A stretch of 43,462 bases of DNA from Multifurca ochricompacta (Eukaryota > Basidiomycota > Agaricomycetes > Russulales > Russulaceae), in NCBI GenBank assembly GCA_022496185.1, contig WTXG01000286.1, positions 1 to 43,462 on the forward strand, in the 5' to 3' direction. The notes under the pieces were generated by a model. The model had not been told where the DNA came from, did no database searches, and saw nothing but the letters and a program-made list of their open reading frames with translations. The position numbers were made by a program, and so were the translations under genes. This document shows positions 1-11,432 of the stretch, piece by piece (positions within the stretch are counted from its first letter, which is position 1; the number at the start of each line of letters is the position of its first letter).

Positions 1-188
1 ATCTGCTGGGAGCTAATATCTTTTGTTTTTTTTTTCACTTTGGCATTTCCATGACTGTTTTCACAACTCCCAGGACCCCGTTGTATATGTCCCCTTTAGT
101 CTAATTTGTATTAGTATAAATATTATAATAGATTTGTATTTTTAATGTGAAAATCGGAGTAAGAAAAAAAATAAAAGTGAATCCAGAA

Positions 189-281
189 AAGGTAAGAGAA
201 GTAGCTCTAGATTTGAATAAAAGGTAAGAGAAGTAGCTCTAACTTTTGAGAAGTAGCTCTACATTTGAAAAGTGGCTCTAA
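189..281. repeat. Short degenerate tandem repeat in AT-rich sequence
   Basis: Four imperfect units ending in gaagtagctcta (last unit changed to aagtggctcta) start near 190, 221, 249 and 269. The surrounding 1-400 bases are AT-rich and I see no gene there. From about 380-400 the sequence joins the end of an LTR family (terminal tctcaaca) and then the duplicated segment described below. Confidence 0.6.
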
Positions 282-400
282 GCATCCAGACAAGCCCGCT
301 AGAGCTAACCGAGAATCCAGATTACTGGATTGGCTGGAATGGCTAGCACTAGCCAATCCAGCAAAATGTCATTTTCGTGATGACTGGCCCATCTCAACAT

Positions 401-725
401 ATATAACAAGGACCAGATAAGATAAGCAAACCAATGAGAGTTCTGCCCCATTTTCTCTTTCTCTTTTGCTTCTCTGCATGCAAAAGAGACTACCAATGAA
501 TGTCAAGTGTAAGCTCAAGTTAAATGGAACCAGTCAGCATTCTTATCAAATACTTCATTTTCTCACATTCTCTCAGCAACATATGCTTTCTCTATCTCGG
601 GATTCACAAAACATCTCTCTCCTTTTGTCTTTGTTCTCTGGGAATGTCCTCTACCTCAAACTCACCACTGAACAGATCCAATCCGCAGTGAGTGTGAGGT
701 AGAGCATATTCCAGAATGGAGAGAG
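401..725. repeat. Left part of segmental duplication (copy 1)
   Basis: This stretch is closely similar to 27740-28066, where the same sequence continues without interruption. Here it is broken at 725 by a hAT element and resumes at 5691. In both copies it lies downstream of the flavin monooxygenase reading frame (minus strand). I see no convincing coding region in it; short open frames are not conserved between the copies. Confidence 0.8.
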
Positions 726-923
726 TAGGGCTGCGCACTGTACCCATACCTCACAGTATGGACAGGTCCATAGTACAGTTGCCATACCCGTGCCGTACTG
801 AGCTTAAGTCAATGTCAAGATGGACGGTGGATGGGTACAGAAAATGCCGTCCAAACCATCAAAAAGATGGCCGTAGACAGCATTAGATGGCATAGACAGC
901 ATTGACTGAATGAGCTTTAATCT

Positions 924-1253
924 TGTCATTAAGCCACCAAAACTCCCCCACTATAGTATCTTTACCTATTTAGATAGCAGATAAGTGTTAGCTAAATATG
1001 GTAAAAATATGAGATAAGATTAATTAACTAATACTCAATGTGGTCAAAGCTGAAGTGAATGTGTACAGAGTAGCAACCTTTTATACTGCTCAGAGGAGCA
1101 CAACAATAAGTAGAATAAATATAGTTATTTAAATGTGACAAGACAGAAAGAATGCATTGTGTGCCATGTCTCTGAATCAATTATCTGATGCACTTTAGAT
1201 TATCTTATCATAATCATAAGATCAGGAGCCCTCGCTACTGGCCCATCTCAACA
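924..1253 (+). mobile_element. Solo-LTR-like repeat inside the hAT 5' region
   Basis: About 330 bp starting TGTCATTAAG and ending TCTCAACA. It aligns over its whole length with 27408-27739 (332 bp) and its 3' part with the reverse complement of 21718-21855. The TG...CA ends suit an LTR. No matching 5-bp flanks are seen (aatct versus acagg), so the precise insertion history is uncertain. It lies upstream of the transposase start and may have replaced part of the promoter. Confidence 0.55.
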
Positions 1254-1437
1254 ACAGGTACACTTCCATTTTTCAAGAAGTAACTATTATTAAAATTTAA
1301 TCCAAATAACAAGAACAATGCTCAATTTTCTTCTGTTGATTGCTGGGAAATGAGGGTGAGATCGCTGCGTTAAGGAGGCCCCATGATGCAATAAATAGAC
1401 CCTCAATCCATGTGGAGTCTTACAACTTTGCCTTACC

Positions 1438-4400
1438 ATGACAGATCAGCCTGCCCAAGGACCAGAAGGTCAACAGCTTGATGCATTGAAAATCCCCAAA
1501 CCTATTCAACCATGTTCCCACATAAACCAAGGTAAGTAGTTCATTCAAGTGTAATTTGAGTGCAGCTATGAAATACTTACTCATCCTTCCAGGTCAACGT
1601 TCTTGCCCAGTCCAAACCACTGCAGGTACACGATTAGCCGCAGCTATTGCTGTGGAGAAGCTTGATGAATTTGGGAATCTTGTCCCATTGTCCCACTGGC
1701 ACCTTGCACACACCCCCAAACACAAGACCCCTGTAAAGCACAAGCAAGCTGTCATGAATGATGTCAATAGTGATGTAGATGATGCTGACTTTAGTGCTTC
1801 TTCTGCTGAGGATGGATCAGATGATCCTAGCAATGCCATGGAAATAAGTAATGAAGAGGTATGAAATATCTTAATGTGATTCCATGGTCAGGCAAATTAA
1901 CAATTTGTAGCTAGCTGATATGTTACCCTCAAAAACCATACCAGAGGTCAGCAACAAAAAGGGCCACACGCATGTCCTAAAATCAAAGATAAAGACGAAC
2001 CCAACTCCTGCACCCCCAAGGAAGAAGGCTAGGACTTGTTCTGTTGAGGTCGAGGAGATTGAAGATGAAGATACCCCCCACTGGACTGCAGAAACGCATA
2101 CAAGCATCCTTCCAACAAGCTCATTTGGAAATGCTCACCCCAAAAAGGCAAGTTTTGCCTTGTGTTTCTCACATCTTTGTCTCATTTTGGGTTTTTATAG
2201 AAGGCTGGAAATATAAGGAATCCAATATATTTATTCTACAAAGTCATCACCAATGGGCCACGCAGTACCCCAGGAGAAGATGGCAATATACATTATCGTT
2301 GCCTTCATGGCGCTCATAAGGTTTGTACTATCAAGAAGACAATGAAATCTAATCTAAACAGTGCGTTATCTTATCATTTTTTTGTTTATCATTCCTGATG
2401 GATGATGCTTCCCTTAGTACTCATAAATAATCTCCGCATCCATGTTAAGCCAATGTATCAACTCTATTACATCCTTAAGAATCGTGATGAGCCCCCAACA
2501 CCTGATGAGATTGCTATCGCATCTGGACTAAAGAAACTCAATGGACACACTGAAGCTGAATACATAAAGAAGCTTGGGCAATCATCTGAAAACATCAAGA
2601 AAGCCTTTGAAGACCAGAAAGCCTGCGCCACTGTAAGTAATGTTAGCTTCTCAAACATCTGGATGTCACAAAGCAATGATCAGGTTCCATGGGATCAAGA
2701 AACATTTGAACAGCTCCTCACTGAGTGGATCATTGCCTGCAACCAGCCGTTTGATGAGGTTGAGAAACCTGAATTCATCAAGATGATGGATTTTACACAC
2801 CACAATGGTGGTCCATTGGATATTCCAAAATGTGATGGGATCAAGCAGCGTGTTGTGAAGATGGGTGAGGAAACAATCAAAAGTATTTGCAAAATGTTCT
2901 CAGTAAGCATTATCTTATTTTCTTCATATCACATATTTATCCATATGAGCAGAATCTCGAGGGGAAGGTGTGCTTGTCACTGGATGCATGGACATCGAGC
3001 AATCAGTACGCGTTTTTGGCAATTGTTGCACACTATGTGACCAATGATGGGCAACTTGGTTCGTGCTCTTCCCTTCATTCAACCAGCATAATCTTATTAT
3101 CCCCTTCCAGAGGAGTTGCTGATTGACTTCCAAGAACTTACTGGGGAGCATTCAGGAGAGAATACGGCAGAGGCAGTTTGGGCTACACTAGAGTTATACA
3201 GTCTCATTGGAAAGGTGAGTTTCCCATCCTCAGCCTAGAAATGTGTTTCTAATCCATTTCAGATTATTGCCCTTGTAATGGATAATGCTAGCAACAACAA
3301 CACCCTAGTTAAATCACTGGAATGGCAATGCCAACAACGAGGGATACCATTCTTGGTGCAAGATGCACAGTTGCGTTGCATGCCTCATACAATTCATTTG
3401 GCTGCTATCAAGGTATTACATAAAATTATATTTATTTCTGTCATCACATCTAATCTTTAAATATCAGCTTCTCAAAGGTGTAGGGGCAATCTCAAAGGCT
3501 GAAGGGAAAAAAGCCACCATGCGTAGTGGCAACTACCAAGACAATGTTACAATCCCTCTCTCGCATGAACACAACAACGCAGCGGGTGATGGCGAGGACG
3601 ATGAGAATGTCATAGACATACCAGACACAGATTCTGATACAGCTGACATCAATGTGGCTGACAGCATACTGCCTGCTATTGAAAGGGTAAGCAATGGGTC
3701 CATTCTTCACCAATTAAACTGAAACATTCTGGTCAGCTTCAGAAAATCATCAAGGCTGTCCATTCAAGCCCCCAACGTTGTCAATCTTGGGCTTGTGAGA
3801 TTCAATTTGTGCAACTTGAAGGAGGCAGGATGTTAGATGACTGCAGTACACCACTTGTACTCATTCTCGATGTGAGAACCCAATGGTTGTCAACACATCA
3901 AATGCTTTGTGAGTTATCATGGTTACTTGTATGAGGTTTCTTACTGGCATGTTATAGGGCACGCCCTTGATTATCACAAAACAATTGACTCCTATGTATC
4001 TTGAAACAAGGATCTCCATGCCCTCGAACTCAGTAACACTGACTGGGAATCTATTGCTCTTGTGACATCCTGGCTGAAATCATTTTGAGCTGCTACTACT
4101 GAGATGTCTGCCACAAAAATACCAATGCTTTCAATGACCCATGCCATATTTCAAGGCTTACAAGATGATATCAGGAATACTCTTCGCAACCTTCCTGACT
4201 CAGTGTCACCTCAAATCAAACTTGGTCTCACAGACACACACCAGAAACTTAGTGACTATTACTACCGGTATGACACGTCTCCCTTCTACACTTGGGCTGC
4301 ATGTGCATCAATGATTATTTTAAATTGGTCACTCACTAACTGTATACCCCACTAGTGCTTGATCCACGAATCTCATATGAGGGCATGAAGGTGGATTATG

Positions 4401-4959
4401 ATGACAATCTGGCACTCTCTGATCATCTTGAACATTCCAAGTCAAGCCTCTTCAATTACTTCAACAGAAATTATGCGAAGGCAGGTGATCGTACGTTGTC
4501 TTCAGCATCATCTTTGCCTGTCACATCATGGCCTATTTTGGGATCACCTCAGAAATCCTTTGCTGCTCGGTATCGCAGAAAAGAGAAGAGCTCTATCAAT
4601 GAACTTGAAGAATATTTCAAACTCCCTGCTGAAGATTTCGATACTTGTAATCCAATTCATTGGTGGATGGGTCGACGCGCACAGTTCCCAAACCTCTTTC
4701 ATTTGGCTTGTGACATTCTATGCATTCCTGGTAAGTAAATTTAATTTAATGACAGTCATCTTCTTATTAATGGACTGAACCTGACATAGGCTCTGCTGTT
4801 GCCATTGAGAGAATATTCTCTGGTGGACGTGACACAATCTCCCTCCATCGCACCAGTCTCAATGCGAATACCATTCACACTCTGATGCTTGTCAAGAAGT
4901 GGTTGCATCTTGCATGCATGCAAGCTGATATTGCACTGGGCCATTCAGCTGTCAATTAA
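1438..4959 (+). pseudogene. hAT transposase gene with two premature TGA codons
   Basis: About a dozen exons can be traced: 1438-1531, 1593-1858, 1911-2153 (GC donor), 2201-2340, 2418-2632, 2684-2902, 2953-3058, 3111-3214, 3263-3412, 3468-3686, 3737-3908, then about 3958-4271, 4356-4732 and 4790-4959. Visible family features in order: a BED-finger-like stretch (YRCLHG), the hAT core around LSLDAWTSSNQYAFLAIVAH (2980-3040), VMDNASNNNTLVKSLEWQCQ (3276-3340) with RCMPHTIHLAA, and the C-terminal dimerisation block (AIERIFSGGRD, 4803-4836; HTLMLVKKWL). The product would cut and paste the surrounding element in the nucleus. Two in-frame stops, at 4002-4004 and 4086-4088, fall where related proteins carry arginine (CGA to TGA). 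The gene is therefore dead as read, although all other exons stay open. Confidence 0.88.
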
Positions 4960-4984
4960 CCTAGATACAATGCTTTTTTATGCC

Positions 4985-5300
4985 TTAATGTAATTGTGAT
5001 CGCATTTAGATAACATAATTGATGAAATCAAAATGTGTCTCACATTTAATTAGATACTGAGTATATACATCTCAGATTGATCATGTGATCAAATCACATT
5101 CATTAACAAGTGAGACATTTACTTTAATTTAGTAGCAATACTATAGTACATCTAAATTGTATATAAAGCCACTAAATCTGCTATAGATAAAGCAGTTGCT
5201 ATCACATTATCACAAGAATCTAAGTCTCTAAGCTAACAAGGTGAAATAGATAGTAGTATTGCAGTATCTAAAATATAAGCCTGTGCCATGCCTGTTTCTA
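4985..5300. repeat. Repeat shared with fold-back element at 14.4-14.9 kb
   Basis: The non-coding 3' part of the hAT, just after the transposase stop, is similar to the left arm and, inverted, to the right arm of the fold-back structure at 14365-14897 (shared blocks include gcatttagat, actgagtatatacatctcag and tgctatagataaagcagttg). Either a MITE inserted in the hAT tail, or the fold-back arose from this tail. Confidence 0.65.
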
Positions 5301-5690
5301 CACTACAGCATAAACTACATAAAAGGGGCTGTAGAATAGCCCTGATAAATTGTCCTGTTTGAGAAACATCCCCATCTGTCGCTTCATTGCTCTAAAACTC
5401 TTGCTCGTGCTACCCGCTTGACTCTATATTCTCTCTAGAATACTCCCAAGAATACACCTATTAATTGCTTTATCACTCTAAGCTTCTTGTTCATGCTGCC
5501 TTGCTCAACTTTATTTTCTCTAGTACTACTGTCTACTACTGTATACCGTAAATGGCCGTACCCATACCCATACCATACCCGTCAGTGATCCAGTGAGTAC
5601 AAAAAACGGACAGTGGACAGGTCAGCCATACCCATCTTATTACTGTCAAATGGATGGCTGTCACCGTAAAATGGACAGTGCGCAGCCCTA

Positions 5691-6025
5691 GGAGAGAGAC
5701 AGAGATGAGATATGAGAGTAATAGAGGGAACCCTGAGATAACTAAGACTTTGAAGTTGAGGGCATGTCATGCTTGTACTCACAATTATGCTGCTTACTAG
5801 TTCCATTTGACCTCATACTGTACGTTGTCAAGAAGTTGCTTAGCATTCAAAGAGAAGGAGAAAGTGAGACAGGGAGAGAATGACTGTTTGATTTCCTTTG
5901 CTTCTGCTGGCTGGCTATACTTGCAGAGAGACCTAGTTAAAGGAATGTTGTGAAGCAGCAGGGGATGGATTTAGAAGAAAGAGGGTGAAGCTGCATGAGG
6001 CAAGATGAAAGAGGATGAAAGCAGG
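5691..6025. repeat. Segmental duplication copy 1, second block
   Basis: This continues 401-725 after the hAT insertion and matches 28059-28401. It ends at the 8-bp target duplication AAAGCAGG (6018-6025) of the GC-rich MITE. No gene is recognised. Confidence 0.8.
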
Positions 6026-6135
6026 TAGTGATGTGCCTGGCCTGGCTCAAAGCCGGAAGCCGGGCCAAGCCGGGCCTGTTTGGGCTGGGCCAAGCCAGGC
6101 CATTGTGATGGCCCAGCAAGGGCTACTTTGAGGAT

Positions 6136-9100
6136 GACCCACCCCAGTTCCCGACTCAAATGTGGGTTCCTTTCCACTCAGATGAAATTGCTGATCTACT
6201 CCACAAGACTTCGTCTAAATCCACCCCAGGTTTCTCAAAACTCAACTGGCAGATCCTCAAGTGGGCCTGGCCAACTGTCAATGACCACATCACGGCCCTA
6301 TTCAATGCATCCGTCTTGCTCGGACATGTGCCTGCTGCATGGAAATGTGCCCTCACCATGGTTCTCCCCAAGCCAGCTAGACCTGACTACAGCCTCACCA
6401 AGGCTCACTGCCCCATCTCCCTTCTGGAGACCCTGGGGAAGTTACTGGACAAATGCCTTGCCAAACGGCTCACGTCTGACATCAATCACTTTGCAACCCT
6501 CCTGTCTACACAATTCAGTGCATGTTCCAACTCGTGCTGCCTCAATTCAGCTATGTCTTTGGTGCATGACATCACCTGCATCCAGGCCTCTGGCATGGTC
6601 TGCGGGATGGTGCTCTTTGACATCTCTGGATTTTTTGATCATGTCCACCCCAACAGGTGTGCTGCTGTACTCTCACGTCTTGGCTACTCCCCTCAGGTCG
6701 TCGGCTGGGTGCTCAGTTTTCTTACTGGACACTCCACTTGTCTCTCCTTCAATGGCCAAGTCGGCCCTCCACACATGACCACCATTGGCACCCCCCAAGG
6801 GTCACCCATCTCACTGGTCCTCGCCACACTTTATGCTGCCCCACTCCTCCATCTCACCTCTTCCTGAAGGGCTGCCACCTATCCATGTATGTGGACGACA
6901 GCTTACTCTTTGCCTGGGCCCCAACCTGGGATGAGGTTGTCGCCTCCCTGCAACATCACTATGCCATCACGATGGACTGGCTCCAGCAGGCTGGTATGTC
7001 TGCAGACCTGGCCAAGACCAAGGCTCTTTTCTTCTCCCACACGCACATGTGGAACTTGCCACCACACGAAATATCTCTCCCCTGTGGCGATGCGCTGGAC
7101 TTCATTGTCAAAGCAGGGGCCCAGGTGCAATACTTGGGTTTTTTCTTTACTCTGTCTCTCTCCTGGTGACCACACATAGACATCATGTGCCACCATGCCT
7201 GTGTGTCCATCCGCACTCTCCAACTCCTGGGCAACAGTGAATGTGGCCTCTCCACCAAGAATTGGAGATTGGTCCTTAACATGGTATGCTTGCCTGTGCT
7301 AACCTATGGCTCCCAGCTATGGGCCCACACCCACCAAGCACCCTCCCTCATCAAATGGCTACAACTCGTATCCAACACTGTAGTCCACAAGATAACGGGT
7401 TCCTTCCACACTGCCCCACGCAGACCTCTCCACAAACTGACATGTGTGCTTCCCATGAAGCACTTTGTCGAGAAGTTGGCAGACACCACGGCACTACAGT
7501 ATGCTTCCTTGCCTCTACTGTCCCTGTTACAACTCACTGTTGACTGCCTGGACAGTGGGTTGTATGCGAAGGGAAGGGATTTGGAAGTGGGCAAAGGATG
7601 AGAGTGAGGGTGAAAGTGCAAGGGAGACAAAGCAAACAGCTCAAAGGCAAGGGATGAGAAGCCTTCCACAAGGTGGGGCTAATCTCCTAGGTAATCAGGA
7701 ACCGGATCACAAGTGGACAGTCTGGAGCTGTCCATTCTATTCCCAAAGGGTTTATATACATAATTACAACTGGGACTTTGGTCTGTGCACCACTTTAGGG
7801 GAGGTTAACTTCACTTTAACTCCCTACTGATCCACCAATGAGAATAGCCCCACTTTTGGGCTTTAGAAATCTGCAGTCCACAGTCTGCAGTTTGTGGACT
7901 GCTGTTTAGGCATTGTGGGGTTCTGTTAGTACTCTTCCCACAGGTCTCCAATTTGGCAGGAGTCTGGCCCTGGTCTGGACCGGCCCTTCTCTGGTCTTAA
8001 TCTAGGGTTATCTTTGTCTCTGAGGGTTCTACAAGGTCTCTGGGAGCATCTGGGGATTTCTGGGGGGCCAGGAGGTTTTCTAGGGTGTCAGTTCATGACA
8101 GTCCCAGCCCATCCAGCACCTTCGTGGCACCTTGGATGATGACCTCCTCCACCCCCGACATTGCAATCACACCTTGAACTCCCCTCCTGTGCCTCACTGC
8201 ATGACCCCCCTGCAAGCCTTAGCTGTGCAGGTCCCTCCCTTGGAGGGTTCCCCTGATGTGCTTGCCTTCACACCGTGGGAACTCCCAGCCTGGGGCACAC
8301 AACTCCATTTCGTGGGGACATGCCCCCCAACTGTATGTCTCAACAAAGTCGCTGCCCTCATTGCTCTGCCTCAGTCTGACTTAGCACTGATCCATGTGGC
8401 CTCATCTCACTCCCAAGCCAAACGTCTTGACAACAAGCTTATTGGTGCAGCCGCAGCTGTCCTTATGGATTGCAGTGGTGAAACCATGAACCACTGGGTG
8501 CACAGCACTGGAGGCGTCAAGTCTGACATGGACTTGTTTGCCCTCAGGCACACTCTCCAGTGGATTGCCTCATACTACAAGGGCCAACCTATGGCCCCGC
8601 GCCTTGTCATCATGGCTCCATCAAGCTCATCCCTAGCTGGACTCCGCACCTGCAACCCACAATGCTTTACCAGTGATTTTGTTTTGTTCCACAAAGCACT
8701 GGCTAAGCTTCTTGCAGATCATCCCTCCCTCGATGTCACCTTTATGTGGTGTCCCCCCTCCCCTTGCTACTGCACTTCCTCCTTGGCCCCCAAAGCTGTG
8801 GACCGTGTGCGTCACATTCACTGACTGGGCAACCTTGAGGAACCCCCCTCCCCACTCCAGTGGCAAGCCCTCTCCCGCCTCTGTGCCTATGACAACTGGT
8901 GTGTGGAATGGCTTTGATCATGCTCCCTCGATGCTGAGTCGCAGGCTGGTCATAAGGCCTACGACATCTCCATCCTGGGTCCTCCATCTGGTGGCAACCA
9001 CCCTCTCTGGAAGGTGGCCACTGCCAAACACAAGCACAACCCATTCTCTTGACATATGGTCTCCATGGCCTTCCAGCTGGCCACTGGCCATGCTTTCATT

Positions 9101-9366
9101 GCAGAGTACCATGAACAGTTCTTCTCCTCACAACCTGAGGAGGATCACCTCTGCCACTGCAATGGCGCTACCCTGGCCACATTTGCCCACATTGCCCTGG
9201 ATTGCCCATTACATGCTCAAACATGAGTGGAATGTGGCATGGACCCCAGCTCGCTCTTTGACGAGCTCACCTGGCCACAGATCTTCAATAACTGCACCAG
9301 GGTCACTCAGCTCTTGGAGTTCATCCAAGCCTCCCAGGCTTTCTTCAAGCCCATCAATGCCTGTTG
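6136..9366 (+). pseudogene. LINE ORF2 remnant: reverse transcriptase, RNase H-like, Cys/His tail
   Basis: The RT begins around 6160 (palm motifs: VLPKPARPDYSLTKAHCPIS, then LFDISGFFDHV, then GTPQGSPIS). The frame breaks near 6865, after which the catalytic MYVDD box appears in another frame at 6884-6901. The thumb and connection region follow to about 7555. An insertion splits the gene at 7556-8096. From 8102 the protein resumes (HIQHLRGTLDD-like region), passes through an RNase H-like segment (8390-8820) and ends with a HAFIAEYHEQFF / CHCN...H...C Cys/His segment (9080-9215) typical of the end of fungal LINE ORF2. Several frameshifts and stops make it non-functional. The endonuclease and N-terminal part are absent because of 5' truncation. 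Confidence 0.88.
7556..8096 (+). mobile_element. 541-bp insertion in LINE ORF2, candidate solo LTR
   Basis: LINE-like coding sequence stops at 7555 and resumes at 8102. The insertion is flanked by a 5-bp direct repeat GACAG (7551-7555 and 8097-8101). It begins TGGGTTG but ends TTCAT, so the expected terminal CA is offset by one base. A TATA-like sequence (tttatatacata, about 7750) is present on the plus strand. Length and 5-bp duplication suggest a solo LTR; the imperfect 3' end keeps this uncertain. Confidence 0.6.
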
Positions 9367-10047
9367 GCCTTGTGAACCCCCTTGACAGGGGAGGACTTAG
9401 GTTTTTTGGACTTAGTAAGTTTTTATTTACTTTGAAATGGTCTCTGTTTTGGATGGCCTCTCCACATACATTATTACCTTAGGTTTTTCTCTTTGAGTTT
9501 TCCACCTAGCATGTCCCCATAGACATGGCATCTCCTGTACCCCACAGTAGCTACATTGTACCCTGATGTAGCCACATGATTGGGCTGAGTCCCGCAAGCA
9601 CATCAATAAAGTTGAGTTCAAAAAAAAAAGGCCCAGCAAGGGCTTTGGCCTGGCTCAGAGAAATTAAAAGCCAAAGCCACTGGCTCAGGCCACGGCTTTC
9701 AACAGCACATACAAGTGCAATAGCAATCATCAAAATCAGTACAAATCTGATCACAAAGTGGTTGATTTGGGTCACGTGATCATGTTTATTGTGGCATTTC
9801 AAACTTTTTCTTCAATATAGCTTTGCAATATGTAACACACTAAGTCAGATTTTGATTAGCTGAACTATAACTACTAGTTATATGTCATAAAATTTTCTCT
9901 GCCAAAAGCCACAGCTTGGGCCAAGCCAGGCCAGGGCCAAGCTGTCTGTGGCAGCTTTGGCTCAGCCCAGACTTCAGGAAAGCTGGAGCCACCTCAGGCC
10001 AAGCCAAAGCTGTGGCTTTTGGGCCAAGCCGGGCTGGAACATCACTA

Positions 10048-10312
10048 AAAGCAGGGGATGGATTTCTGAGTCTAGAAGAAAGAGGGTGAAGCCATGTGAC
10101 ACAAGATGAAAGAGGATGAAACCAAGGGAATGCCAGGATGCGCACAATCCTGTAAAATGACTCATGTCATGCATAAATCCCACTTGTACCATATATCATA
10201 GTCTGTCTGGAACTAAAAGTCAAATTGCTAGGAATTTTATTGTCAAGACTTGTAATGAAAGAGACAGAAAACAGGGTTCAGCCAGCTGGAGGTTTGACAT
10301 CCAACACCCAAG
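10048..10312. repeat. Segmental duplication copy 1, third block
   Basis: This matches 28394-28656 and ends at the decayed 8-bp target duplication cacccaag (10305-10312) of the non-autonomous hAT. No gene is recognised. Confidence 0.8.
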
Positions 10313-11432
10313 TAGTGATTGTCAAGGGGTTTCATACCTGTGTGGGTAAGCGCCATGGGTTTTGCCGGGTATGGGTATGGGTATACAGCTCCCAACCCAT
10401 GGAAACCCGTACCCGTGTGGCAGGTTTGGTGGGTATAGGCGCCGATTATGCATTGACAAGATCAGTAGAACTTCTGAGATAAAACACATCTGCAGCCACA
10501 AAAATACAAGATCTCGTCTGATGTATGCTACAGGGTGGCATTAAATATGTTCTAGTATTATCCTACAAAATATCAAAGCAGATTAATGGTGCAATGTAAA
10601 ATAAAATCCTTATCAGTGATCCACTTTCTTGAAAACCATGATACATCTGTTTTATTAACGTGTGACCAATTCTGCCAGTCTGGCACTATCTAAAATACAC
10701 TCTAGACTAATATAGACTATTCTATAATTTAATTATTAAATTACTTTATTGAAACAAGGCCTGTGTGTGTCTACAAGCTGCATGGGGCAGCAACTACATT
10801 CCATCGCATGGTGGTCTGACCTCCTTCCTATTAAGGAAGGTTGACTTAAACACGCAGAAATGTGCATCCAGGGACTAGGACAGTCACGCTTGTATGAAAT
10901 GAAACCAGAATAATAAAATAATAATGTAAATAAAGGATCCATTTAATCTTCTGAACATAAACCAACAATTTTTGAGGAATCTTGAGTAGCCATAAATGAA
11001 CACGTTGTGTCCAAGTGCTTATCTCCTTGATCAGGATGGCCTGGGCCATTTACCCGAAATGTGCAGAAATGCAAAGAACAGTTGCACTTGTATAAAATTG
11101 AAACCAGAATAATAAAATAAAAATGGAATAATAAATTATCTTAATCTTATGAACATAAAATAGGAATCTTTGAGGGATCTTGAGTAGCCATAAATGAATG
11201 CGTTGTGTCCAAGTGCATATCTCCTTGACCAGGATCTCCCAGGCCGGATGTCCGAAATGCGCGATGCAAGTAAAGAACTTGCACACGTTTCATTTTATGG
11301 GTAACCTGGGTATCAAAACAAATATCCAGGGGTCACCCCTGCCAATAACTATGCATTCATTTATTATTTTTGCATTCTGTGTGGTTATCTGACAGGCTTT
11401 TCATCAATGTTCTATAACATCTATTTAATCAT

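Larger units (their letters stand above)
726..5690 (+). mobile_element. Autonomous-type hAT DNA transposon, now inactive
   Basis: The element begins tagggctgcgcactgt and ends with the exact inverse, acagtgcgcagcccta. It is flanked by a perfect 8-bp target duplication GGAGAGAG at 718-725 and 5691-5698. The uninterrupted site exists at 28059-28066 (ggaaagag). Eight-bp TSDs and short TIRs starting TAG are hallmarks of hAT. Subterminal regions (726-880 and 5535-5690) repeat TACCCATACC-like motifs, the expected transposase-binding sites. It encodes a multi-exon transposase at 1438-4959. A partial LTR at 924-1253 and a repeat at 4985-5300 also lie inside it. Confidence 0.96.
6125..9629 (+). mobile_element. 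5'-truncated LINE (Tad/I-like) inserted in MITE A
   Basis: A 15-bp target duplication ggcccagcaagggct flanks it exactly (6110-6124 and 9630-9644). The uninterrupted sequence is present in MITE B near 17648-17662. The 3' end has AATAAA (9605-9610) followed by about ten As. The 5' end starts inside the reverse transcriptase region, as expected for incomplete target-primed reverse transcription. It carries RT, an RNase H-like region and a C-terminal Cys/His region, all interrupted. Confidence 0.95.
6026..10047. mobile_element. GC-rich hAT-type MITE A, split by a LINE
   Basis: The ends are tagtgatgtgcctggc... and ...ggaacatcacta, imperfect inverted repeats of each other. The flanks are identical 8-mers AAAGCAGG (6018-6025 and 10048-10055), and the empty site is intact at 28394-28401. 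Without the LINE and its 15-bp duplication the MITE is 502 bp and is highly similar to MITE B at 17562-18033 (472 bp). Subterminal regions are packed with AAGCCGGGCC/GCCAAGCC motifs. It has no coding capacity, so it depends on a hAT transposase in trans. Copy A has lost many CpGs that copy B keeps. Confidence 0.93.

Noticed and set aside
189..281. Possible CRISPR-like array
   Set aside because: Units are degenerate, short, directly tandem without unique spacers, and the DNA is eukaryotic.
9885..10192. Overlapping minus-strand frames in the 3' part of MITE A and the flank
   Set aside because: No conservation in MITE B or copy 2 beyond the DNA similarity; low-complexity translation of GC-rich subterminal repeats.
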